64,000 bases of DNA from Alentia gelatinosa (GCA_950022655.1 OX465580.1:123425016-123489015); one strand, 5' to 3'; shown: positions 32,920 through 43,628, counted from the stretch's first letter. Numbers and translations: made by a program. The notes: generated by a model from the letters alone, not told the origin.

Positions 32920-33915
32920 CTAGGGCTGGATCGCGTTTAGGATGGCTGCTGAGATGTCCCGTTGAGGAGTTTGGATGTACGTCTCGTATGCCCCCGACCT
33001 CCAGCCGCCGTACTGCTTGATCTGGAGCGCCGGGATCCCGGCCGCGAACGCTGAGGTGGCTGCGCCCTTTCTCAGCGAGTGGAGCGAGTACCTGCAGGTG
33101 TTGTAGTTCAAAGCCGCCAGCAGCTGGTTCCACCTCGCTCTCACCACTGAGACTGGCAGCAGGGCACGATTTGCGGGAAACATCAACAGTGGGTCTGAGT
33201 CTGTTCCGGGGACCAGTGCCACGGCTGCCTCCGTTGCCCGCACCGCGCACAGGGGCTGCCCCCCCAGTCGCCTGACAAAGACGGTCTTGGACTGGTCGTA
33301 GCATTGAAGGTTCTTCCCCGCGGAGATCCGTACAGACATGCCCTCCTCGCCAATTGACACGTCCCCTCTTGTGAGGTGCCACGTACTTGAGAATTTCTTG
33401 ACTGACGGCGGAACTACCTCGGTCTGGCGCAGAGCCGCTGCATACATAATGAGTAAGGCTGCGCACACCAGGACGTCGACCGCAGAGTCTGTCAGGCTCG
33501 ATACCACCTCCCTGATCATCTCGGGGGGGGCTGGCTCCTTGACATTTCGCGACACCGTTTTCATCCGATCGACCGCCTCGAGAGCCCTCTCCACGCGGGG
33601 GTGGTTGAACGGACGACTTGTTACCCCTGCCAGGAGCAGGAAAGACCTGACGTGTCCCACCTTGTTTCTGACCGTGGATGGGTTCATCCCCTTTTGCACC
33701 CAGAATTCGATGACCGTGCACGCTTCCTGGAACGAGATGGCCGTGGGGTCGATTCCGAGGTCGAAGCACAGCTGGAGGTATCCTTTCACCGATGATCGCC
33801 GGGCGGCATTCGTTGCTGGGGCTCTGGCCTCCTCCTGGCGTTCCACTGCTCCTCGCAGCAGTGATGACAGCGCCGGAACTGCATTGAATAGGAGGTGACA
33901 GGTTGTCAAACACAT
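32920..33915 (-). CDS. Tyrosine recombinase of DIRS-order element
   Basis: Expected to insert the circular DNA copy of the element by site-specific recombination in the nucleus, in place of a DDE integrase. From the ATG at 33915 it is 331 residues; an in-frame TTG eight codons upstream is ignored. It shows the catalytic set of the family: Arg in ALRQTE (residue ~163), H-x-x-R as HSLR (~279-282), Trp in GGWRSG (~305) and the Tyr nucleophile in AYETYI (~310 or 313). A candidate catalytic Lys lies around 200-210. It starts 34 bases after the reverse transcriptase stop, in a different frame. No stops or frameshifts interrupt it. Confidence 0.9.
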   Translation of the reverse strand: MCLTTCHLLFNAVPALSSLLRGAVERQEEARAPATNAARRSSVKGYLQLCFDLGIDPTAISFQEACTVIEFWVQKGMNPSTVRNKVGHVRSFLLLAGVTSRPFNHPRVERALEAVDRMKTVSRNVKEPAPPEMIREVVSSLTDSAVDVLVCAALLIMYAAALRQTEVVPPSVKKFSSTWHLTRGDVSIGEEGMSVRISAGKNLQCYDQSKTVFVRRLGGQPLCAVRATEAAVALVPGTDSDPLLMFPANRALLPVSVVRARWNQLLAALNYNTCRYSLHSLRKGAATSAFAAGIPALQIKQYGGWRSGAYETYIQTPQRDISAAILNAIQP

Positions 33916-33949
33916 GTGGGCTAGCGTACCCAAGGCCAATTGTGTGCTG

Positions 33950-35995
33950 CTAAATAAAAAAATTTAAAAAAAAAAGAATTAAAAAAAAGGATACAGAGTC
34001 ATGATGTAATTTAGACAAGTGAGCGCGGCTTAGGGAGTCGGCAATGACGTTATCCGCACCAGGGACATGTTCATAGGAGATGGCATAATGACACAGGGCC
34101 TGCATCATCCAGGCTGACCTAGCACAATCAAGGAGGATTGGATCTCGCCCCCTCCCGGACGAGAACACACTGACTGCGGCGCTGTTATCGCAGTATATTT
34201 GCACATGACCGCCCGCGTCGTCAAGACCCGTTAGAGAGTGCAGAGCCACCACCACATTGGCGGCCTCCAGGTGCGCGACATTCTCAGCGCCATCATCCGA
34301 TGGGGACACCTGGCCTGCGTACGCTCGGGCTCTGTCATAGCCCCCGATCCCAGAAGGGCAGGCATCGACGTAGATAATCTTGGTGACTGCCGTGCCCGGG
34401 ATGAGCCCAACTCCATTCCACCCGGCGGCAAACTCGTCAAACCAGGCGAAGTCTTTCCTCATATCAGCTGTAACGTTGAGATGGCGGCCCCTGCAGCCAC
34501 GCAGGGCTTCAAGGAGGCGACCGACAAACAGACGTGCGGGGGGGATGCATTTAGCAACGTGGAGAATAGCCCCCAACATGCTCTGCAACTGTTTTTTACT
34601 CATGCTTCGCTTACCAAGGCACTGTTGTACTTTACCTTGGATTTCAGATAACTTATCTTTCGGCACGGAGATGGACATCCCGGCGGCATCTATATCCACA
34701 CCCAGCCATCTGACACATTTGGACGGGGGCTGACTCTTTTCCCTGGCCTCGGGGAGGCCAAATCTGGCTAGGAGGTCCCTTGCTGCGTTGTAGTCCTTGA
34801 CCGCCTTCTCCTCACTGGAAGACAGAATGACGAGATCATCGATGTACATTTTTGCCGAAATACCCATGTCCGCAAGCATTTTCACAATAGACTCAGCCAC
34901 TCGCTGAACATGATTAGACGACGCTCGTGAGCCGAAGGGCACCGCTGTGTCAAGATAGTACCGATCCTGCCATGCTACGACCAGCAGGGGCCAGTCGAGG
35001 GGGTCTGTACGAAAGTTTTTGTAGGCTCGAGCAATGTCCAATGTGGACATGAACGTTGCCGTGCCCACCTCTACTAGCTCCCGTGAAAGAGCCTCAACCG
35101 TAGGAAGGCAGTGTGAGCGGACATTTCCACAGACCGTGTTTTTGAAAATAAAACTATTCACGCTCTTATCCCTCAGGAAAGTCATATCAGAGATAATGCG
35201 TCGGTCGTCGGTATCCCTTTTTGGGACGTGTGCCCACTCCACAAACGGGGGGTTGTGGAAAGGGCCGACGAGCCCCCCGAGCTGCGTCTCTTTGACAATA
35301 AAATCATCAACATGTCTGGGGAAGTCGACAGCACTGGGATAGTTCTCTACACCTACAGTGTCGGTAACCGGGTCCATATAACCGATGGGGAACCCGTACC
35401 GGAGATAAGATAACAGCTCTGTTTCCTCGGGAGAGTCACCCATAAGAGACTCCCACACATCCAGGTTGAGATTTGAACTGAGTGGGATACGAGCTGACAA
35501 GGCGTTTGGTAAGCCTGTGGCCCTAACGGCCGCATACGTGCTAGCCAACTGCGCGTACTGGTGGTCTACCCTCATGCTAGGCCAAGAAACACGTCTGTGT
35601 TGTTCAAAGGAATATGGTGACATATCAACTTGATCGTTCAGCTTGTCAGACTCACACATTGTACTGATATCAGCAAAATTGATATGCGTACCTTTATTAT
35701 CGCCCGTGGACCCGGCGCGGGACCTGTCCGGGAGTGCTGTCGAGGGCGGCCTGCCCGGATAGAACGGCGGGGCATTGATGTTTACTCTCCAAGCTGGCGC
35801 GTCGTTCGTATGTGGGGTAACTGTTGTTGTATCCACGTGATCTTTACCGATGTGTGACTGAGAAGTCGCGCTGAATTTACACCTTCCCGTTGTACTGGGT
35901 GGCTGGTGGCCGCCAGCTGGCTCGCTGGTTCCTGTAGCGGCACCAGCTGGAACTGGGTCCGCGCTCTCTGCCTGTACAAAGCCAGTGTCGGCCAC
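33950..35995 (-). CDS. Reverse transcriptase / RNase H polyprotein
   Basis: Copies the element RNA into DNA. 681 residues as counted from a GTG at 35995. Residues ~230-440 are reverse transcriptase: catalytic TLD (D320), PFGSR (motif B, ~353) and YIDD (384-387). Residues ~540-655 are RNase H: YVDA (D544), HLEA (E577), CDNS (D603) and ADSLSR (D653). There is no ATG near the start. The frame reads open upstream past the gag stop at 36043, so it overlaps gag in another frame and is probably expressed by frameshifting or reinitiation. The last 13 residues are almost all F, L and I because the frame runs into a T-rich tract. No methyltransferase domain follows. Confidence 0.92.
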   Translation of the reverse strand: MADTGFVQAESADPVPAGAATGTSEPAGGHQPPSTTGRCKFSATSQSHIGKDHVDTTTVTPHTNDAPAWRVNINAPPFYPGRPPSTALPDRSRAGSTGDNKGTHINFADISTMCESDKLNDQVDMSPYSFEQHRRVSWPSMRVDHQYAQLASTYAAVRATGLPNALSARIPLSSNLNLDVWESLMGDSPEETELLSYLRYGFPIGYMDPVTDTVGVENYPSAVDFPRHVDDFIVKETQLGGLVGPFHNPPFVEWAHVPKRDTDDRRIISDMTFLRDKSVNSFIFKNTVCGNVRSHCLPTVEALSRELVEVGTATFMSTLDIARAYKNFRTDPLDWPLLVVAWQDRYYLDTAVPFGSRASSNHVQRVAESIVKMLADMGISAKMYIDDLVILSSSEEKAVKDYNAARDLLARFGLPEAREKSQPPSKCVRWLGVDIDAAGMSISVPKDKLSEIQGKVQQCLGKRSMSKKQLQSMLGAILHVAKCIPPARLFVGRLLEALRGCRGRHLNVTADMRKDFAWFDEFAAGWNGVGLIPGTAVTKIIYVDACPSGIGGYDRARAYAGQVSPSDDGAENVAHLEAANVVVALHSLTGLDDAGGHVQIYCDNSAAVSVFSSGRGRDPILLDCARSAWMMQALCHYAISYEHVPGADNVIADSLSRAHLSKLHHDSVSFFLILFFLNFFI

Positions 35996-36042
35996 GCTCT
36001 GGTTGGTTTGTTTACAAACAAACGCATGTGTCGGCGCACCAC

Positions 36043-37254
36043 CTATCCCTGAACTGGGTGGGGCGCCGTCCCCCCGTTTTTTGCCGGGGCATTAGCAGAG
36101 TGATCTTGGCACTTTTGTGGAGCGGAGGGGCTTGTGCCCTGCCCAAAGTTCTCTGCCTTTCGACGACACACGTTCGCGCTATGGGTGCAGTTCCTATTTG
36201 CTGACAGTAAGCAGTAAGAGCAGTAGTGCATTCTCTGGAAGTTCCCCTCTGAGTGGTGGCCGCGATGTTGGCAGCCCCTGGGATTATTAAACTGTCTGCA
36301 CACCTCTCCGATGCCCACTGGCGTAGGCTGCGATGACCCGTCGTTTGGTTGCTGTCTCTGTCTCCCTGTGGCTGGGGCTATGGCCATCATAACCCGGGCG
36401 TTCTGGATCTTCTGCTCATCAGCCCAAGTCATCTGACGCTTCTCTACCTGGTCCCATATGTGATTCGTCCAGCGGCGGACACCTTCCCAGGGTCTCTCCA
36501 TGGCGTCGTGAGCGACATCATGGAAGTGGCTGATCATATCGTGGAGGTCAGCCTGGTGATAAGCCCTACGATCCTTGAACAGTGCCAAAGTAGCCGTAAT
36601 ATATTCTAGAGAGGACATACTTGCCCTGATATCCAACTTAGCCTTAATAGTATGACATGCCTCGCGATGAACGAACATATATGGCTTAGGGAGCAATTTG
36701 TCACTGAATATATCGTTAACCAATGCAGATTTACCGTCTGATTGTCGAACCTCCATGATTTCTTTTTGCAGATGCCTCTCAACGAATTCCGCCCGCTCCA
36801 GTCGTGGCGGGAAGTCATGCTCCGATGTGAGGGCCCTGGGCATCAGCTCCCTGGCGATCCCCCCGGCGTGCGTTCTCGGTGGTGTCGAAGACCTCGCTGG
36901 CTTGATATTATTCAGGCTAGCTTCAATGAGCATATCCAGTTTCGAATCCATACGATCCACCTTGTTGTCCATTGTAGACATACCCGACTCCAGGGCTACG
37001 ACCCGGTCCCTCACTGAAGTGTTGGAAGCGTTGGACTTAACCGATGACGCCATAGAGTCCGAGGAAATGTTTTGATCTTGCGGCACCAGGAACGATATCT
37101 CCCTGTCAACCTGGACCTGCCTGGGCGGTTTTGCATTTAAGAGGGGCAAGGAAGTGGACAGAGGGGGTCGACCCCTCGACCTCTGCACCACTTTCGGCCT
37201 TTCCCGCTCATTGTCCGTGTTTGCCCTAGCCGCCGCCCTCGTTTCTGTAGGCAT
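36043..37254 (-). CDS. Gag-like protein of DIRS-order element
   Basis: 403 residues from an ATG at 37254. Likely the RNA-binding or structural protein of the retrotransposon. A basic, low-complexity N terminus (1-60) is followed by heptad-like sequence (about 79-115), probably a coiled coil, and a helical middle. Near the C terminus is a cysteine/histidine cluster (C319, C328, C345, C348, C356, H358, C363) of the type found in gag proteins of these elements. It is the first frame of the element, with ~450 bases of leader between it and the terminal palindrome. Confidence 0.82.
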   Translation of the reverse strand: MPTETRAAARANTDNERERPKVVQRSRGRPPLSTSLPLLNAKPPRQVQVDREISFLVPQDQNISSDSMASSVKSNASNTSVRDRVVALESGMSTMDNKVDRMDSKLDMLIEASLNNIKPARSSTPPRTHAGGIARELMPRALTSEHDFPPRLERAEFVERHLQKEIMEVRQSDGKSALVNDIFSDKLLPKPYMFVHREACHTIKAKLDIRASMSSLEYITATLALFKDRRAYHQADLHDMISHFHDVAHDAMERPWEGVRRWTNHIWDQVEKRQMTWADEQKIQNARVMMAIAPATGRQRQQPNDGSSQPTPVGIGEVCRQFNNPRGCQHRGHHSEGNFQRMHYCSYCLLSANRNCTHSANVCRRKAENFGQGTSPSAPQKCQDHSANAPAKNGGTAPHPVQG

Positions 37255-37698
37255 ACTTCCTCGGTTATAATCCTAGTGAATCTCACCCCTAGCGTGTTGA
37301 TGTTTCTTCTGAGGTGCGAGTGACTGCCACTATGGATCTTTACCGTACTATGAGAGTAATTTTTTCGTGTTTTAGACAGCGAACAGCGTCACAAATCCTG
37401 AACGTGGATTCCGTAAAATTGAATCGAGCCGACCGTGTTGAATGGCGGCGAGATGTGGTGGGGAAGTTGGAAGTAGGTATAGTATTGAATTAATGATGCG
37501 GTAGGTGGCGGTGGTATGTGATGTGGTGTGGTAGTTTGACGCTAGGTGTCAGTAGTGAGAAAGCCTGAAGCTACAAGGACTCCCTGCTACACCAATCCTT
37601 TATATTTTTAATGAAGTGATAATAAGCTATATTTAACAAAGCAAACCACTCAATTACTGATAAAAAACAACCCCAAAATCATAACTTATATCACAGCA

Positions 37699-37731
37699 TG
37701 TTGTCCGACACCCCGGGGTGTCGGCCAACAC
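37699..37731. repeat. Inverted pair of the same 17-base motif
   Basis: TGTTGTCCGACACCCC directly abuts GGGGTGTCGGCCAACAC, making a near-perfect 33-base palindrome at the other end of the element. Confidence 0.9.
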
Positions 37732-38337
37732 GTTTTCAGTTTTTGAACCATAAAAAGTATATTTTTTTATTTAGAAAAAAATCAACCTGGGTATTCATGA
37801 GTGGTAGGGGTACTTAATATAAACAGGGATATTTGTTATTCCATTATGATTATTGTTTCTTTTATACATCCTTTAGAGATGTGTGGTCCAACACACCATT
37901 TTTTGGAAAAATATCATCATGGAATCATAATGTTCTGATATCAGAATGGATAATCTGATTGTGTTGAAACTTTCAGGTATCACAGCCAGGATTCTTGTCA
38001 GCATTGTACATAAAGGAAAATTAATTTCTCTCCTTATATTTCATTAGTTGGGTCTCTATGTTGGAAAATTTGAAGGTCCTAGATATTTATCACCATTTTA
38101 ATATTTTTTCTATCTTTTACCAATTTTCAAAATTATATTGTCTACACTTCTCATGACATATTCTTTAAACATCCTAATAAATACAATTGGCTCTAAATTA
38201 TGTCTCCCAAAATTTGAACAAGGTGAAAATCACTAGGAAAAACACAGTTTTTGTTGATTTTCGGAAGGAAAAATTCCTCAGAGCTCTACAAAACCCTAAG
38301 TTGGAAAGAAAGACTATCAAAAGATGCACCAAATAAT
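37732..38337. other. Intergenic, no gene seen
   Basis: AT-rich flank of the retrotransposon, with no coding resemblance. Confidence 0.6.
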
Positions 38338-39170
38338 TTAATTTTTACATTGATGAGATACGTTTATACAACATGAACCTTGAATAAGCTTATTTTGGCA
38401 ATTTAGCAGGTTTAAAAAATCCCACCCATGAACCTCCTTTCTGAATAATAATTTGGTACATGGGGCTTGTGCAATAGATTCTAGAGTATTCCAAATTAGC
38501 ATTCCCACATGTATTGGAGATTTCCGAAACTTTTCTGTATTTGGTTTTTGTATTACAATATTTTCCTTATTTTTCGTTCTCGTTGTTCTCATATCATCAA
38601 TATTCTTTTCAAGTTTTTGAAATTCATCAATTTGATACAAGCTTTTTACTATACCCATCAAAAGTTTCAGTCTTCTCACTCTTGGTATATCCACCTTACA
38701 TTCGGTCATTAACCTTGTGTTACTAATAGATTTGCCATCTTTAAATGCCTCTTTATCTAAGGCTATTCTTTATCCTCTATGAATACAAACATCCAGGCTT
38801 CTTTGAGTTTTTGCTGTTGTACCTTCTACTAGGAACGCACAATGATCTGAAATGGGCAGATTTTACCACTTTCTTAGCCGATTCTATGTCCAAATATCTT
38901 CTTATTTTTCTGAAAATTACCATTTTATCGTTGGTCTTTCTTATAATGTTCTCCGTATGTTTTTTTGAATTGATACTATATTTTTATCTATAATAGCCCC
39001 TAAGTAGTTCATTTCTACGTCTGTATCTATTTTTTGATTCCCCATATAGGGTGTGTCCTTTTCTATCATATGCATTCCTCTTACCGAACCATGATAAATT
39101 ACTTCTTTTTTTCACGTTAATTGTAAGCCTATTTGAGTCATACCATATTTTATAGAGCATTTAACAAACC
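38338..39170 (-). pseudogene. Degenerate LINE reverse transcriptase, 3' half
   Basis: Read on the - strand from high to low coordinate, broken frames give LTINVKKT, then a YLG-IID-like block (GAIIDKN), then HTENIIRKTNDKM and FRKIRRYLDIESAKK, then a C-terminal SPIHVGMLIWNTLESIA block. This is the order of blocks at the end of non-LTR reverse transcriptases. Stops and frameshifts interrupt it; the longest open piece is 38338-38709. Confidence 0.75.
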
Positions 39171-40280
39171 CAGACTAATTCACCTAGTTCGCAGAGGTTG
39201 TGTTCTCAGAGTCTTCCTACGCGCTGTCAGTGTGTCAAAACTTTTCTTGGCTTAATAATTGGTAAAAGCTATATCTCGCTGCATTGATTGCATTGTCTTG
39301 GTTGCAGGGATTCTATTTGACATCTTAGACAAAAGTTGTCAAGATTCACAAACTTGGACGAAGGATTCCTTCCAGATTAGATAAAGAAAATGTTAAACCT
39401 TGTCCTACCTGAATTTCAGTAGAGACAAAGACAAAACATACTTCAAAATATCGACTTTAATTCTAAAAGCTTATTCAAGAATTATTTTTATTTCCCACAA
39501 AACATTATTACTTTTTTTATTTTAGAGATTTTGATTTGAAATGCTGTACTCAAATCTGAAGATTATATGATCTTTCTTTTCGACAACCAACTTGGTAGAA
39601 CCAGAAATGGCTACTTCCATTGGATAAGTTAGGAGTCGATAGTGCCTTGTTTGCATCTTCCCATCCTGACATGAAACAGAAAACATATGAACATTGTTGG
39701 TGTTTCTGAAGTGTAAGATCCCAAAATAACTCTAACTGTTAATTTCGGTGTTTCATATGCAAAAAGGCACAATTCTTTTGTGAAGAAATACCAGGTTTGA
39801 CGACAGTGTTCCTTTGGTAAGTCATAACTGCTGATTGGCTAACGTTTGTGACCTCAAAACACCAGTTGGATATTTCCCATGTTACACTAAACAGCCTTGG
39901 ATATGAGTTCCCTATGTCATTAAAGTCTATGGGAAAACATACCAGGGGTGAGATAAAAAATAAAGGTTATTTTGGAACATCAATTGGATCATTTGGCGGC
40001 CGTAAACCACGAAAGGTTGACACTTAGATATACACTTGTGAGTGCTAGTGAGTGTATTACCACGCCAACCTGACTGAGTAGTGCAGTTACTGCAGTTCTT
40101 GGTTCAGATAGTATAGTCGTTCTCACAAAGTAGTTGACCACTAGTGAAACATGAAAATCGTTATGTGGGTAAAAGATACATATGGAATTGTTAAGAGCAT
40201 GTTTTTCTTTGCTTAGATATGTTACAATATGTTTTAAGATGGTTATTTTGATCAATGTGAGAGGGTAGGCCCTCACGTGA
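39171..40280. other. Intergenic with one dispersed-repeat copy
   Basis: No gene recognised. Around 39920-39955 lies a minus-oriented copy of the 'CCATAGRCTTAACAT' repeat family seen again at 40.55, 56.5, 62.9 and 63.4 kb. Confidence 0.55.
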
Positions 40281-40291
40281 ACGGTGGCAGT

Positions 40292-40348
40292 AACAGTGGC
40301 AGTAACAGTGAGAGGTAATCAACTATTGAAACGGTTACTGCCACTGTT
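40292..40348. repeat. 15-bp perfect stem-loop
   Basis: AACAGTGGCAGTAAC and GTTACTGCCACTGTT with a 27-base loop. A nearby direct repeat (TATTGAAACGG and following) recurs at 40324 and 40394. Confidence 0.85.
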
Positions 40349-40542
40349 GGTGCCGCTCATTTTCCAAGTGCGGCTCACTGTTCCTTTCACCTACTATTGA
40401 AACGGATACTGCCACTGTGGTGCCACTGAGACTAACAGCGAGAGGACTTTTTACTTTTGAAACAGGTCCCTGGTTTACTGACCTCCAATACATTTTCAAT
40501 GGGGTCATTGTATACGATAGATGATAAATATAATACATTGAT

Positions 40543-40815
40543 ATTATCCTACCCCTAATAAAAAACGCCATAGGCTTAACATGGGATTTGTTTATGTCAC
40601 TGGGTGTGACATAAAGTGTTGTTTATGTCACTACTTTCTAATACTGAAAGAAATGTGGAAACAGGGTAGGATAAAATCTAGATGCCACTCGTTTGAGTTT
40701 GAGTTTACTTATGTCACTCATTTTGTTGGCTCCATAATTTCACGAGTCGAAGACGAGTGACATTATGGAGCCAACCAAATGAGTGACATAAATAAACTCA
40801 GACTCAAGCTCGTGA
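40543..40815. mobile_element. MITE-like repeat with long hairpin
   Basis: Starts with the CCATAGGCTTAACATGGG family motif and TTATGTCACT repeats, and ends in an inverted repeat with ~58-base arms at 40690-40812 and a 3-base loop. Related to the minus-oriented copy at 63355-63510. Confidence 0.65.
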
Positions 40816-42173
40816 CGTCTCTTTATATTATATCAGTGTAGATATGGTTTGCAGTTTGAGTTCCCACAAAAAATCTTGATACTATCCACCGAGCATGACT
40901 TCTAAATGGAGATTGGCAGTGGAACATTGAACTGAATGGGGAGAGGGACTGTAGTTATGTACGCGGGTGCCTCTGGTTCAGCTGATTATGTTTCCCATCC
41001 CTCTGATAGTGAGTGAGCGGATGTCCTCAGCTGAGATGTACTTAAACTCACAGAACCAATAAATGACACCAGCGCCTCGACAGGAGAGCCCTCTATCGGC
41101 ATGGAGGTGTCCAATTAGGACAGTTTAGGGAGATATAAGTCTCGCACAGTCTGTGCCATTAGCAATTGAATGCAGTCAGGATGGAACAAGGGTGTTGTGA
41201 TAATGGGGTTTCTAAATTCGGATTCCAATCAGTTATAAATCGGTATAAATTTAGCCCACGTTCTATAAAATAATGGTAAAAATAAAAGCTCTTTCCCCAT
41301 GGGGACCAGATGGTACGATAGCAACAAGCATCGGCTATCAATCGCAATCAGTCTAGGCAAACACGATCATATCTATAACGGATAAAAATATGCCACCATT
41401 GATATGGATGGAATACCATGGTGCGTTTTATTTTAATATGATTTAATGGATGATACCCGATAGTAATATTTGGGTTTGGTCCTTAAATGCCTGTAGGGTT
41501 TATTCTGGCTGAAATAATTAAAGATTGGGATGTTTACTGATGGCCTTTCTTTCAAATGGTGTACTGAAGCATAGTGGTTGGCAAGGAGAAAGAAGTGTAT
41601 AGAAATATATTGTACAAATTAAAGCCTGTGAAAAATACTTCATTTATCATGTATCAACATTTGGGAAAATATGAACAGGTGTGTTTCACTGGTTTCTTTT
41701 AAAGATAAAAACATGTGTTTTGTTATAGTTGTTTACTGGTAAAAGCTAATAAGTTATCTGTTGGTGCAAATAAAAGTTGGATAAATACTAGTTAGTGGCT
41801 ATGTATTGAAATTATTCTAGAATTCATGAATATTTTGAAGAACGATCGCAACACCGGACTGTGGTATAATGTACAATGTTCAATGTGCAACTGTTCTATG
41901 AATTGTTGACAACATTGAGTACAGTGCACCCTGACAATATAAGTTGTATTGGGTATCAGTCATATGTAACCATGACATAGGTGTCATAGCAAACTTAGTT
42001 AAGCTTTATAGCTGCGATTCCACCTAAGGAATCAGTGTGAGACTTATAAAGCTCTTTTAGGGACAACAGAGAGGAAGGAAGAGCAGGGGTGACAATTGTT
42101 TGTTGAAGAGATTTGGCAGTTGAGACGGTTGGCCCACCCGGGAGCTGAGGCTACCACCATTAATTCAATGGGT
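40816..42173. other. Intergenic, no gene seen
   Basis: AT-rich, short frames only. Confidence 0.55.
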
Positions 42174-42428
42174 AAAGTGCCAAATCCACTAATGCAAATT
42201 TTTGGGTCGCACACATTTACCTAGAGTTCGCACAGTCGCATGAAAAACTCGCTTCAGTGGATCAGGCGTACGCATGGTTGTCGCTTGGTGGTAGCATGTT
42301 TCATGCAAATTTGCTTTTGGTATATTTGCATGTGATCGTACGGCCGCATGTATTCGCATGGTCGCATTAACGCATGGTCTCACGAGAATTCTATGCGAAT
42401 CTAGTCGCCTTAGTGGATTTGGCGCTTA
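42174..42428. mobile_element. MITE, copy D (divergent)
   Basis: Terminal inverted repeats AAAGTGCCAAATCCACTAA and the complement of TTAGTGGATTTGGCGCTT. Interior rich in 'cgcatg' blocks, as in copies A-C below. Confidence 0.75.
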
Positions 42429-42757
42429 AGGACTACTTCGGCGAGAGCCTGTGGAAAGATCAGCATTGGATCTTCCAATCAACACCAAAGACCATGAAGG
42501 AGGTTGTCTACACAGCCCTTGAGGATGAAACTCTCTTAAAATCTAACTGGGGCTCCGGTTCCCAGGACAGGGCAGCCGGTGGTACCATAGCTCAGGAGTT
42601 TCGCTTGATGAAGGAGGAGATGGTGGTGCTCAAGGCACAGTTGACCAGCCTGGGTCAAGTCTGAGTGCCCGGTGGTGGAACCGAAAGTGTCTCCAGTGCG
42701 AAGTGGAGGATCAACAAGAGCTGCAGAAGCCTCCAGCATGGTCAGAGCATGACAGTG
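42429..42757 (+). other. Possible gag-like fragment between MITEs
   Basis: An open + frame ends at 42664 with a plausible coding look (KTMKEVVYTALEDETLL, EEMVVLKAQLTSLGQV), resembling the end of a retroelement gag. Its upstream part lies inside MITE copy D, so it is not an intact gene. Weak call. Confidence 0.3.
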
Positions 42758-42952
42758 AAGCGCCAGATCCACTAAGGCGATTTTCCATGCGAATTTGGGT
42801 TCGCAGACGTCCGCAGACGTTTGCAGACGTTCGAATGGACATGCGAATGCCTTGCAACAATATTTAGTATATTGAATATTGTCGCAAGGGATTCGCACTG
42901 TCGCATGGATTGCAGACATTTTCGCTTGGTCGCCTTAGTGGATCTGGTGCTT
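42758..42952 (-). mobile_element. MITE, copy A (inverted)
   Basis: Ends AAGCGCCAGATCCACTAAGG / TAGTGGATCTGGTGCTT. Interior order is reversed relative to copies B and C. Confidence 0.85.
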
Positions 42953-43433
42953 AAGAATACCTCTTTGCAGAGAAAACTGGTATACTGATGAGACCTACCA
43001 CACATAACCACTGTGATGACCAACATACCAACACGAACAAAGACACCTTGCAGGTGGATTGTGGCAAATGTGTTGCTGGTTATGCGCATGGGAGAGGGTT
43101 AAGCGACAGATCCACTAAGGCGACCACGAGAATGCGTCTGCAATCCATGCGACTGTGCGAATCCCATGCGATGATATTCAATATATTGAATATTGTCGCA
43201 AGGCATTTGCATGTCCATGCGAACGTCTGCGAACGTCTGCAAACCCAAATTCACATGGAAAATCGCCTTAGTGAATCTGGCGCTTAAGAATACCTCTTTG
43301 CAGAGAAAACTGGTATACTGATGAGACCTACCACACATAACCACTGTGACTACCAACCTACCAACTCAAACAAAGACACCTTGCAGGTGGATTGCGGCAA
43401 ACGTGTTGGTGGTTATGCACATGGGAGAGGGTT
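42953..43433 (+). repeat. 148-base spacer duplicated around MITE copy B
   Basis: 42953-43100 and 43286-43433 are ~93% alike, both starting 'aagaatacctctttgcag' and ending 'gggagaggg'. MITE and spacer were therefore duplicated together. Confidence 0.85.
43101..43285 (+). mobile_element. MITE, copy B
   Basis: Same terminal inverted repeats. Central palindrome TATTCAATATATTGAATA. Confidence 0.87.
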
Positions 43434-43628
43434 AAGCGCCAGATCCACTAAGGCGGCCAAGCGAATGCGTCTGCAATCGATGTGACTATGCGAATCCCAT
43501 GCGATGATATTCAATATATTGAATATTGTCGCAAGGCATTCGCATGTCCATGCGAACGTCTGCAAACATCTGCGAACGTCTCCGAACCCAAATTCGCATG
43601 GAAAATCGCCTTAGTGGATCTGGCGCTT
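43434..43628 (+). mobile_element. MITE, copy C
   Basis: Same ends and same central palindrome as copy B. Confidence 0.87.

Larger units (their letters stand above)
32393..37731 (-). mobile_element. DIRS-order tyrosine-recombinase retrotransposon
   Basis: About 5.3 kb and GC-rich against AT-rich flanks. It encodes, in transcription order on the - strand, a gag-like protein, reverse transcriptase/RNase H, and a tyrosine recombinase. There is no integrase or protease, and I see no methyltransferase domain of the kind found in DIRS1-like elements. Provisional ends are copies of a 17-base motif: three direct copies at the low-coordinate end and one inverted pair at the other. All three frames are open, so the copy may be young. 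DIRS versus Ngaro cannot be settled here. Confidence 0.85.

Noticed and set aside
32852..33913. 353-residue - strand frame overlapping the recombinase, and 186-residue + strand frame opposite it
   Set aside because: Out-of-frame shadows of the tyrosine recombinase, which has the catalytic motifs.
32393..37731. Classification as an LTR retrotransposon or retrovirus
   Set aside because: No LTRs, protease or DDE integrase. The RNase H and tyrosine recombinase order is that of DIRS-type elements, and no envelope-like frame is present.
42374..42664. 96-residue + strand frame as an intact gene
   Set aside because: Its first third is MITE terminal sequence. At most the distal part is a retroelement fragment.
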